From Parcubacteria group bacterium (GTDB taxonomy: Bacteria; Patescibacteriota; Minisyncoccia; UBA6257): a stretch of 8,414 nt of DNA. Shown piece by piece: positions 1 to 5,573 of the stretch. Position 1 is the stretch's first letter, and each line of letters starts with the position of its first letter. The notes below the pieces were generated by a model. That model saw only the letters and a list, made by a program, of their open reading frames with translations. It was not told where the DNA came from and made no database searches. The stretch is taken from positions 1 to 8,414 of the forward strand of contig JAAZNP010000048.1 of the NCBI GenBank assembly GCA_012798235.1, given 5' to 3'. The position numbers were made by a program, and so were the translations under genes.

Positions 1-50
1 CCCTCTTTAATTCTTCCTTTAAAATCTTGAGCTAAATAATGAAACAACAT
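1..50 (-). CDS. Possible 5' end of a truncated protein gene
   Basis: An ATG at 50-48 opens a frame that stays open to the window edge and reads MLFHYLAQDFKGRIKE. There is no in-frame ATG upstream. The start is preceded by the same ATTCGTAT-type intergenic repeats that precede other genes here, and there is no Shine-Dalgarno sequence. Sixteen codons are too few to name a family, so this may be a chance open frame. Confidence 0.35.
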   Translation of the reverse strand, partial: MLFHYLAQDFKGRIKE

Positions 51-97
51 AACGATACTAATATACGAATGAATACGAATTATACAAATACATTATA

Positions 98-478
98 TCA
101 TTTAAATTCAGACTTGTGTATTGTATCTATTCTAACAATTCTAATGGGTTTTAAATAACGATTACGAAAATTTACTAATAAACCAAGTTTATATCCTGAG
201 CATTGTAAATATCGTTGAACTTGATAATAATCATCACGAGTAATCAGAGACTTCGCTTTGATTTCTAAAACAATTTTATTATCAATTAAGAAATCTAATT
301 GATTGCCTGTGTTCGTTATATTGAATTCTCTAATATAAGGAATATTTAATTTTTTAAATTCTTGCTCCAATAAATCACAGTATTGTTTTTCTCTCCCATA
401 GCGTCCTATTTTATTATGAACAGCAAAACATACCCCACTTATTTTAAAAGATAAATCTTTATAGATTATCTTATCCAT
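98..478 (-). CDS. GxxExxY-type protein, PD-(D/E)XK nuclease-like
   Basis: This complete 126-residue protein resembles the small GxxExxY family, which belongs to the PD-(D/E)XK nuclease-like fold and is common in CPR and environmental genomes. The visible family features are a helical N-terminus, a GREKQYC segment around residues 28-34 (E30 and Y33 matching the name motif), and the core pattern LDFLI near residue 61 followed by LEIKA near 71. D62, E72 and K74 sit where the D...ExK catalytic triad is expected. The biological role of the family is not established; a nucleic-acid enzyme is inferred from the fold. The start lacks a Shine-Dalgarno sequence, having only AAAG before the ATG. The gene lies downstream of the pilB-like gene, separated by a 48-bp-period tandem repeat, and is probably not part of the pilus function. 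Confidence 0.8.
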   Translation of the reverse strand: MDKIIYKDLSFKISGVCFAVHNKIGRYGREKQYCDLLEQEFKKLNIPYIREFNITNTGNQLDFLIDNKIVLEIKAKSLITRDDYYQVQRYLQCSGYKLGLLVNFRNRYLKPIRIVRIDTIHKSEFK

Positions 479-484
479 CTTTAG

Positions 485-574
485 TTATTTTGTTCGTATC
501 ATTCGTAAGATTCGTATATTTGTATCCTTTATTTATTTTGTTCGTATCATTCGTAAGATTCGTATATTGGTATC
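485..574. repeat. Two-copy tandem repeat, 48-bp period, rich in ATTCGTA
   Basis: The 42-bp units at 485-526 and 533-574 match except at one position (T at 521, G at 569) and are joined by a 6-bp spacer. Each unit contains ATTCGTA twice. The repeat fills the gap between the pilB-like stop codon (578) and the start of the GxxExxY gene (478). The motif also occurs in three other intergenic positions of the window. Confidence 0.9.
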
Positions 575-577
575 GTG

Positions 578-2284
578 TTACTCTTTAATGACTCTCAATA
601 CTTCCTCGATGGTGGTTTGACCAATTTCGGCTTTCTGTAAACCATCTTCAAACATAGTTTTACTACCTTTAGAAAAAGCAATTTTCTTTAAACCATCCAA
701 AGAAAAATCTTTTCTCTGAATATAATCACGCACTGATTCATCAACATCAAAACTTTCATAAATAGCCAAACGGCCGCGATAACCAGTAAAATTACAAGAG
801 GGACAACCTTTACCATGATAAAGTAATTTGGGCCGGAATGGTTTGGCAAATTCTCCTTTAATAATTTTCAACTGGTCATCTATTGTTTGATAAATACTTT
901 GAGGTGGTTCATAACTTTCAATACATTCGGGACAAACTTTTCTTACCAAGCGTTGAGCAATAACTAAATTTAAAGTAGAGGCGATCAAAAAAGGAGGTAC
1001 ACCCATATCCATTAATCGTGGCACTGTTGTTGGAGCATCATTAGTATGTAAAGTGGATAGCACTAAATGACCAGTTAAAGCAGCGTGAACGGCAATTTCG
1101 GCAGTTTCATTATCACGGATTTCACCAACCATAATGATATTAGGATCCTGACGCAAAAAAGCGCGTAAAGCATTAGCAAAATCAATACCTGCCTTAGGAT
1201 TGACTTGAGTTTGATTAACATATTTTAATTCATACTCAATTGGGTCTTCAATAGTAACAATATTCACCTCAGGCCGATTTAATTTATTTAACATGGCGTA
1301 CATTGTAGTAGTTTTACCAGATCCAGTAGGGCCAGTGATTAAAATCATACCATTGGATTTAGTAATATTATTTTCCACTATTTTAATTGTATCTTCCAAC
1401 ATTCCTAATTCTTGAAAACTCATTGGTTTAGTGGAGCTAGTTAATAAACGCATTTCTACTTTTTCACCATACATCGTCGGCATAATCGCCACACGGATAT
1501 CAAAAATTGTATCTGCGTATTTATATTTAATACGACCATCTTGAGGTTTAGAATGTTCATCAATTTGCAAATTAGATAAAATTTTAATACGCGCTACCAA
1601 AGCGGGATGAATCTCTTTAGCTAAACGAATAATTTCTCTTAAAACACCATCAATACGAAAACGAATTAAAACTTCATCAGCTAATGGTTCCATATGAATA
1701 TCAGTACTCCTTAAAGAGGCAGCATAAGAAATTAGATTATCAGTCAAAGAAACAATAGGAAATTCAGTAGCAGCTTTTTCTGCCTCCACTCCTTTTAATT
1801 TTAAAGAAGCCTGAATGCTTTCTTGAATAGTTTTTTGAAAATCAGAAGAAACTACCTGACCATACTGGGCAAAAACAGAGTTTAAATCTTCCTCTAGGGC
1901 TAAATAAGGTTTAATAAAATATCCAGTATATTTGCCTAAAAACTCTAAAGTATCTAAATTAACAGGGTCGAGTAAAGCAACTTTAATAGTATTATCTTCT
2001 TTAGCAAAAACAACTGCATTTCTTGTGCGGGCAATTTCTTCTGGTATTAAGTGCAAAATTTCTGAAGGAATTTTTTCGCCAATTAATTTGACTCTTGGCA
2101 CTTTAAAATACTGTGCCAGAGTTTCTGCGTAATAATCACGAGTAATCAAATTGCGAGATACTAAAATATCAATAACCTCTTTGTCGGTACGTTGAGATTC
2201 TTGAACAGCGCTATCAAAATCCTTCTCGCTAACTAAGCCAGTTTTTAAAATGAGAGATTTTAATGCGTCTAAAGGAAGTTGCAT
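578..2284 (-). CDS. pilB: Type IV pilus assembly ATPase, PilB/GspE family
   Basis: The 568-residue product is a complete secretion ATPase that would power pilin polymerisation from the cytoplasmic face of the membrane as a hexamer. Residues 1-150 form the N-terminal GspE/MshE-type domain. The ATPase core contains Walker A GPTGSGKTT (318-326), an Asp box TIEDPIE (344-350), a Walker B region IIMVGEIRD (383-391) and a His box TGHLVLSTLHTNDA (404-417). The tetracysteine zinc site of PilB/GspE is present as CPEC (451-454) and CPSC (494-497). Length and motif order are normal, so I expect an active enzyme. It could equally be called GspE or PulE; PilB is preferred because a type IV pilin is encoded nearby. 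The ATG at 2284 directly follows a 28-nt leader shared with the response regulator gene, and there is no Shine-Dalgarno sequence. Confidence 0.96.
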   Translation of the reverse strand: MQLPLDALKSLILKTGLVSEKDFDSAVQESQRTDKEVIDILVSRNLITRDYYAETLAQYFKVPRVKLIGEKIPSEILHLIPEEIARTRNAVVFAKEDNTIKVALLDPVNLDTLEFLGKYTGYFIKPYLALEEDLNSVFAQYGQVVSSDFQKTIQESIQASLKLKGVEAEKAATEFPIVSLTDNLISYAASLRSTDIHMEPLADEVLIRFRIDGVLREIIRLAKEIHPALVARIKILSNLQIDEHSKPQDGRIKYKYADTIFDIRVAIMPTMYGEKVEMRLLTSSTKPMSFQELGMLEDTIKIVENNITKSNGMILITGPTGSGKTTTMYAMLNKLNRPEVNIVTIEDPIEYELKYVNQTQVNPKAGIDFANALRAFLRQDPNIIMVGEIRDNETAEIAVHAALTGHLVLSTLHTNDAPTTVPRLMDMGVPPFLIASTLNLVIAQRLVRKVCPECIESYEPPQSIYQTIDDQLKIIKGEFAKPFRPKLLYHGKGCPSCNFTGYRGRLAIYESFDVDESVRDYIQRKDFSLDGLKKIAFSKGSKTMFEDGLQKAEIGQTTIEEVLRVIKE

Positions 2285-2312
2285 AGGAATTAACGAATTA
2301 CGAATCTAATAC
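2285..2312 (-). promoter_or_regulatory. Conserved 28-nt leader abutting the pilB start codon
   Basis: On the minus strand the 28 bases before the ATG match 24 of the 28 bases before the response regulator ATG (4413-4440). The shared core is ATTCGTAATTCGTT, then RATTCCY directly before the ATG. At the response regulator this segment lies downstream of a promoter, so it is probably transcribed. It could be a translation-initiation element or an operator; the sequence cannot tell which. Confidence 0.6.
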
Positions 2313-2314
2313 AA

Positions 2315-2350
2315 ATATATGAATAAACAATAAAATAATAATTCATATAT
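2315..2350. repeat. AT-only inverted repeat upstream of pilB
   Basis: ATATATGAAT at 2315-2324 is inverted as ATTCATATAT at 2341-2350, with 16 bases between. The arms contain almost no G or C, so stability is low and significance uncertain. It lies between the membrane protein stop and the pilB leader. Confidence 0.4.
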
Positions 2351-2375
2351 CCATAAAGGATTAATTATTCGTTGA

Positions 2376-3140
2376 TTATATTACTAATTGGTTGATTATT
2401 AAATACTTATTTATTATATCACTTAAAAGCAAGGTTAACAAAGCGCAAGGGAGCCAGAAGTAAAGGAGAGAGAGACGCAAAGGCTCGAAAGGTTGCTTCG
2501 AAAACACGCTATGTCCGACCCCAGCGAGGTCGGACCGCTCGCGCTCGGCTTCGCTCTTCTTCGCTTTGTTCAGAAACCATGCACGCTCAGCCTGCGCGAC
2601 GGTTTTCTCAGTAACCTCTCCTCGCCTTCTTTTGTAATTAAGAAAATTTATCAAAAACACAATGCAATGCGAAATCATTCCTAAAAATAAAACTAAACTC
2701 AAATAAAATAGACAATTTGGCCAGCCGGTAGCAAGAATACCCAAGGCAGCTAAATATGGTTCTTCATCATAAAAAAAAGTTTCGTTAAACTTTTTATTAA
2801 GTTTTTTAATTCCCCATAAGATAATTAAAGCAAAAAGAATAGTTACTATGGGAGCAAAAAAATAATGTTGCCAGGAATAATGAAAAATATAACTAAAAGA
2901 AGTGTAAGGAGGAAGCAATTGTTCTGATATAGGGTTTAACTTCCAATTATAATAATTAAGGATAGAAAAACTAAAAGCAGATAATATAAAAAAAATGATT
3001 AAAAAAATATTACCGAAAATAAAACACTTAGTTTTAATCTTATGCTTAAAAGAAATTTGATATATTAAAAAAAATATGATTATGGAATATCCTAAATGGA
3101 TTTTAATAACACCGAGATAAGAAGCTATTTTTAGAAACAT
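2376..3140 (-). CDS. Polytopic membrane protein, prepilin-peptidase-like without the catalytic motif
   Basis: This 254-residue protein has about five hydrophobic segments, near residues 10-30, 40-62, 95-111, 143-167 and 225-247. Residues 121-146 (FFYDEEPYLAALG, then GWPN) resemble the segment of A24 prepilin peptidases that normally reads GxGDxKLAALLG...GWPN, but the GxGD aspartate motif is replaced by YDEE. Together with its position between the pilin and pilB genes, this suggests a degenerate or repurposed prepilin-peptidase relative in the inner membrane; this is an inference and the resemblance is weak. A GC-rich, strongly hydrophilic stretch of about 50 residues (around 172-221) interrupts the region between the fourth and fifth segments and looks like an in-frame insertion. 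The ATG at 3140 has no Shine-Dalgarno sequence. The alternative is an unrelated CPR membrane protein of unknown function. Confidence 0.6.
   Translation of the reverse strand: MFLKIASYLGVIKIHLGYSIIIFFLIYQISFKHKIKTKCFIFGNIFLIIFFILSAFSFSILNYYNWKLNPISEQLLPPYTSFSYIFHYSWQHYFFAPIVTILFALIILWGIKKLNKKFNETFFYDEEPYLAALGILATGWPNCLFYLSLVLFLGMISHCIVFLINFLNYKRRRGEVTEKTVAQAERAWFLNKAKKSEAERERSDLAGVGHSVFSKQPFEPLRLSLLYFWLPCALLTLLLSDIINKYLIINQLVI
2478..2630. repeat. GC-rich in-frame insertion with internal palindrome
   Basis: By my count about 58% of bases in 2481-2630 are G or C, against about 25% just upstream in the same gene. The block includes a perfect 8-bp stem, GTCCGACC (2513-2520) and GGTCGGAC (2528-2535), around a 7-base loop. 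On the coding strand it is read in frame as a charged segment rich in A, E, R and K, between KRRR and LRLSLLYFWLP. Base composition, palindrome and absence from the membrane-spanning architecture suggest a mobile or dispersed palindromic element. A second copy elsewhere is needed to prove it. Confidence 0.6.
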
Positions 3141-3185
3141 TATTATTATTATATCTTAGAATAAAATTTATATCAATTACAAATT

Positions 3186-3215
3186 AAAAAACGCCCCTTA
3201 CGGGAACGTTTTTTA
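3186..3215 (-). terminator. Rho-independent terminator after the pilin gene
   Basis: On the minus strand the hairpin AACGTTCCCGTAAGGGGCGTT, with a GTAA loop and slightly imperfect stem, is followed by a T run. It starts about 20 bases past the pilin stop. Because A runs precede it as well, it could also terminate transcription from the other side. It separates the pilin from the membrane protein gene. Confidence 0.85.
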
Positions 3216-3235
3216 GTTTGCAATTTTTTAAGCAA

Positions 3236-3814
3236 TTAGGAAGCTGAATTATAGCAAGAAGCTGAAGTAGTACCTATTGATAAATCAGTTCCAACCTCAT
3301 AAAGACTTGATTTGGTGCCACCATCTTTATCTTCAATAGAACCAGTACCACCGTAACTATAATAAGTGCTCTCCATATTAGCAAAAATTTTAAATGTATT
3401 ACTACTACCAACTACATAAGCATAATACAAATATGGTGAAGTAGCGTAAGCTGTAGGATTAGGATCAACAGGCAGAGCAGAAATTGGAGCTCCACCAGTT
3501 ATACTTGTAAAATTAATAGGAATCCAGCCATTTCCATTAACTGCTTGCGATGTGCTAGCATTCCCAGTAGCTCCACAATTCACACTAGTAACATGAGAAT
3601 AAGAATATGTAGAAGTTCCTATAGTTGGGCTAGCGACATCAGTCAAATACATAGAAATCGCGGTTTTTAATGTATTTAAATCAGAAATTCTTTGAGAATC
3701 ACGGGCTTTCTTTAACATTTCTGCAGGATTAATTACCAAGATCATTGTGGTGGACAAAATAGCTAAGATACCAATAACGATTAAAAGTTCCAATAAAGTA
3801 AATCCCTTTTTCAT
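3236..3814 (-). CDS. Type IV pilin-like protein with prepilin signal
   Basis: The 192-residue product begins MKKGFTLLELLIVIGILAIL, a textbook class III prepilin signal. A prepilin peptidase would cut after G4, N-methylate F5, and leave Glu at +5 (E9) for subunit assembly. The hydrophobic helix (about 5-29) is followed by the amphipathic KARDSQRISDLNTLKTAI segment. The globular domain is rich in Ser, Thr, Gly and Tyr, with two cysteines (C80, C187) that could form a disulfide, and a C-terminal pattern DGG...YEVGTDLSIG seen in CPR pilins. It is probably a major or minor pilin polymerised by the PilB-like ATPase encoded at 578-2284. The start has no Shine-Dalgarno sequence. The gene ends just before a strong terminator, consistent with a separate, possibly abundant transcript. 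Confidence 0.95.
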   Translation of the reverse strand: MKKGFTLLELLIVIGILAILSTTMILVINPAEMLKKARDSQRISDLNTLKTAISMYLTDVASPTIGTSTYSYSHVTSVNCGATGNASTSQAVNGNGWIPINFTSITGGAPISALPVDPNPTAYATSPYLYYAYVVGSSNTFKIFANMESTYYSYGGTGSIEDKDGGTKSSLYEVGTDLSIGTTSASCYNSAS

Positions 3815-3896
3815 AAATTAGATTATTTTATTAATTAAGTTTTCGACTTTTATTAAAATTGTTTTAGTTTGTTTTTGTTTTTTTATCGACCGTTTT

Positions 3897-3975
3897 ATCC
3901 CGCACTTTTTCATCACTGCGATAGTTATAAGCCATCGCAATAAACATTAAAAGTGGTGATGAAAAGGTGCGGGAT
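3897..3975. repeat. Long nested inverted repeat (79 bp), possible structured RNA
   Basis: The 20-base arms at 3897-3916 and 3956-3975 are complementary except at one position (a G-U pair in one RNA orientation). Inside is a second hairpin, TGCGAT (3917-3922) with ATCGCA (3934-3939). The element fills much of the 181-bp gap between the response regulator stop and the pilin start. On the minus strand it is not followed by a clean T run, so it is not a canonical terminator. It could be a terminator variant, a 5' leader structure for pilin, or a small palindromic mobile repeat. Confidence 0.7.
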
Positions 3976-3995
3976 TTATTTCAAATTTAATATTA

Positions 3996-4412
3996 TTATA
4001 CGCTAGGTGCTGTTGCTGTGTCAATATTATCGGATTTAATTTCCTCTTTTACTCGATTTACTAATTCATCTACTGATAATTTTGCTTTTACAAAATAGTC
4101 AATAACACCTAAGGCTTTGCCGCGTTCAATATCAGTTGGTTGTCCTAAATTAGAAATAATAATTACTGGCAATTTTTCTAAAGTTGGATCTTGACGAATT
4201 GTTTCTAAAACTTCGAACCCATTTCTTTTAGGTAAAATTAAATCTAATAAAATAGCACTAGGTTTAATCCCTTGCTCTGTTAATAAATTCAAAGCTTCTT
4301 CGCCATCAGCAGCGCGAATAGTTTTAAAATTTTCTTTTTCCAATTTTAATTGAAGAATGCTTGATAAAAATGGGTCATCTTCAACTAATAAAATCGTGGG
4401 TTTATTATTCAT
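3996..4412 (-). CDS. Single-domain response regulator (CheY-like receiver)
   Basis: The 138-residue protein is a receiver domain with no output domain. Key residues are the acidic pair D12-D13 in LLVEDDP, phosphoacceptor D57 in ILLDLILP, S87 in IIISNLG and K109 in YFVKA, all at conserved spacing, so it should be phosphorylatable. A short tail (residues 126-138) follows. I chose the ATG at 4412 over an upstream in-frame ATG at 4475 because the longer start would lie inside the promoter (-10 at 4453-4458) and would add a hydrophobic stretch foreign to the fold. No histidine kinase is visible in the window. Location next to the pilus genes, and the leader shared with pilB, suggest control of pilus function by protein interaction, as in PilG/CheY-type regulators; this is inference. 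Confidence 0.93.
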   Translation of the reverse strand: MNNKPTILLVEDDPFLSSILQLKLEKENFKTIRAADGEEALNLLTEQGIKPSAILLDLILPKRNGFEVLETIRQDPTLEKLPVIIISNLGQPTDIERGKALGVIDYFVKAKLSVDELVNRVKEEIKSDNIDTATAPSV

Positions 4413-4440
4413 GGGAATCAACGAATTACGAATTAAATAC
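4413..4440 (-). promoter_or_regulatory. Conserved 28-nt leader abutting the response regulator start codon
   Basis: This matches 24 of 28 bases of the segment directly before the pilB ATG (2285-2312). With the -10 at 4453-4458, transcription should begin near 4446, giving a 5' UTR of about 34 nt made almost entirely of this element. It contains ATTCGTAATTCGTTGATTCC and no Shine-Dalgarno sequence. Confidence 0.65.
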
Positions 4441-4452
4441 GAATATACAAAT

Positions 4453-4482
4453 ATTATAGCAGAAATTAAAATCACAAGTCAA
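4453..4482 (-). promoter_or_regulatory. Sigma70-type promoter of the response regulator gene
   Basis: On the minus strand there is a -35 TTGACT (4482-4477), an 18-bp spacer ending TGC (extended -10), and a perfect -10 TATAAT (4458-4453). It lies just downstream of the 16S terminator, so the regulator is transcribed independently of the rRNA. Confidence 0.88.
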
Positions 4483-4493
4483 CACCAGATACT

Positions 4494-4519
4494 AAAAAAC
4501 TCCTCTAATGAGGAGTTTT
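4494..4519 (-). terminator. Rho-independent terminator of the 16S rRNA transcript
   Basis: On the minus strand a 10-bp stem, AAAACTCCTC and GAGGAGTTTT, closes an ATTA tetraloop and runs into a six-T tract. It directly follows the trailer half of the 16S processing stem. No 23S or 5S gene follows, so the rRNA transcript ends here. Confidence 0.93.
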
Positions 4520-4521
4520 AG

Positions 4522-4548
4522 TTCAATTTCTCTTAGTTGTCCCAAGAG
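4522..4548 (-). other. 3' half of the 16S precursor processing stem
   Basis: This trailer segment pairs with the leader segment at 8059-8085: 24 Watson-Crick pairs, 2 G-U pairs and one C-A mismatch over 27 positions. Such a helix bringing together both ends of pre-16S is the usual RNase III substrate. The 3' half sits about 139 nt beyond the predicted mature 3' end, whereas the 5' half sits only 4 nt from the 5' end. Confidence 0.88.
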
Positions 4549-4686
4549 CAATCTATCTCTGTATCCGCCAATTAGCGAACCACAGATAATAGAGATCTTC
4601 ATTTTAGGCTTAAAGATCAACACCTTTTCGTTTCCAAACGAAATCGACCTTTCTCTCGTAAAATAATTACAAGAGATAAGATTCTA
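4549..4686 (-). other. Structured 16S trailer spacer of unknown role
   Basis: This 138-nt stretch between the predicted 16S 3' end and the processing stem contains a series of hairpins on the transcribed strand: CTCTTGTAA with TTACGAGAG (about 4675-4652), TTTCGTTT with a GGAAACGAAA partner (about 4640-4620), GATCTTTA with TGAAGATC, and an extended hairpin near 4595-4553. It lacks a convincing open frame and any CCUCC. It may be an insertion in the pre-16S trailer or part of an extended 16S 3' end. Confidence 0.5.
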
Positions 4687-4730
4687 TAAATAAAAGTTTC
4701 ACCCCCAGCTTCCGCTAGGAGTGCCTTGTT

Positions 4731-5573
4731 CATGTTTATCCTCATGTTTCCATGGGCATGGACTATATCTTCACCCTCTTCTTTCGATGGAAGAAGCGGG
4801 GCCAACGTGTAGTCTCTACGGGGCTAAGGAAATTTATAATCGAAAATTTTTAAGCAATAAGGTTTAATCTTTGACAAAAATTTTCTTATATCATTTTTAC
4901 CAGAGATGTATAACCTTTGTTTACCATGATCTTTTATAATTAACACTTTAATTCCATAAATTTTTTCTAAACTATATTTTAATCTTAAATTCTCTTTTAC
5001 GGTAAAGCTTTGAGTATTTAGCATTCCTCCATATACTATTCCTTTATCTTTACGGATATTACCATCATCCATCCACCAAATTGCAATTACTAATGGTTCT
5101 TTAAGATATTGCTCTATTTTGTCTGGTAATTTTTTCTTTTTATTTCTATAAAATTGATGAGCAAAATCTGTAAAAACTGAATGACTAATAGTTCTGAAAC
5201 CCCAGGAATTAGTATTGACATCATATTTTGGAGGAGAAAGAGTCCAATTTTTGAAAATATTATATTTCCAAAAAAGATATTCTTTCTGTGACATACCATG
5301 TCTTAAACTTAATCTATAGTTTTTACCCCATGAATTAGGTAAAAGAGAGCCATCACCTAAAAGAGTTCCCACTAAAATTAATTCTTGTTTTCGATTTAAG
5401 CTTAATGATTTTCTAAGATTTCTGATAAGTGTTGAGTTAGTGATCATAAATTTCCCAGCTTCCCTCGGTATTACCCGTTACCTTTATTTTATCATAAAAG
5501 TACTTGGGCTTCACCGATATAGTTGGATTTTGCAAGAGAATTACTTCTCTAGGTCACAATTGGTTTTCACCTT
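4731..5573 (-). mobile_element. Group I intron after 16S U1498, with LAGLIDADG gene
   Basis: The 843-nt insert splits the conserved decoding-region sequence. Exon ...AAGTCAT (ending at 5574) joins AACAAGG (from 4730). Group I hallmarks on the minus strand are P1, in which exon GUCAU pairs with internal guide GUGAC near 5560-5556 and gives the U-G at the 5' splice site. A P2 hairpin AGAGAA/TTCTCT follows. The R element GTAGAGACTACACG is at 4819-4806, a P8 hairpin CTTCTT/AAGAAG lies between, and the S element AAGATATAGTCC is at 4771-4760, so P7 is GACTA/TAGTC. The last intron base is G. The endonuclease gene occupies the loop of the helix just before R. Confidence 0.93.
4824..5447 (-). CDS. LAGLIDADG homing endonuclease in 16S intron (position 1498)
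   Basis: The 207-residue protein carries two LAGLIDADG motifs, LVGTLLGDG (25-33, acidic D32) and LVIAIWWMDDG (119-129, acidic D127/D128). It is therefore a single-chain, two-motif enzyme expected to cut intronless 16S genes and drive intron homing; some relatives also act as maturases. Between the motifs RLSLRHGMSQKEYLFWK (45-61) is shared in form with the enzyme of the other intron. The second half includes QRLYISGKND, typical of the LAGLIDADG_2 type family. Both acidic residues are kept, so it is probably active. The gene begins and ends inside the conserved core: GGGAAATTT precedes the ATG, and the last codons AAATTTCCTTAG run into the strand leading to R. No Shine-Dalgarno sequence is present. 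Confidence 0.93.
   Translation of the reverse strand: MITNSTLIRNLRKSLSLNRKQELILVGTLLGDGSLLPNSWGKNYRLSLRHGMSQKEYLFWKYNIFKNWTLSPPKYDVNTNSWGFRTISHSVFTDFAHQFYRNKKKKLPDKIEQYLKEPLVIAIWWMDDGNIRKDKGIVYGGMLNTQSFTVKENLRLKYSLEKIYGIKVLIIKDHGKQRLYISGKNDIRKFLSKIKPYCLKIFDYKFP

Noticed and set aside
485..574. Short CRISPR array
   Set aside because: There are only two repeats with a 6-bp spacer and no cas gene; it is a tandem duplication of intergenic motifs.
2493..2684. Open frame of 63 codons on the plus strand
   Set aside because: It results from the GC-rich insertion being open in several frames; no start signal and it opposes a convincing membrane protein gene.
4413..4475. Longer N-terminus for the response regulator (ATG at 4475)
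   Set aside because: It would place coding sequence across the -10 element and the conserved leader, and adds residues outside the receiver fold.
4499..4516. CTCCTC near the transcript end as a displaced anti-Shine-Dalgarno
   Set aside because: It is the arm of the terminator hairpin and lies beyond the processing stem, so it would be removed from mature 16S.
4549..4686. A third group I intron hiding the anti-Shine-Dalgarno
   Set aside because: No R or S element occurs in the interval and no GGATCACCTCC resumes after it.
4617..4805. Open frame of 62 codons on the minus strand
   Set aside because: It spans the intron P7-P9 core, the 16S 3' exon and the trailer; RNA structure explains the sequence.
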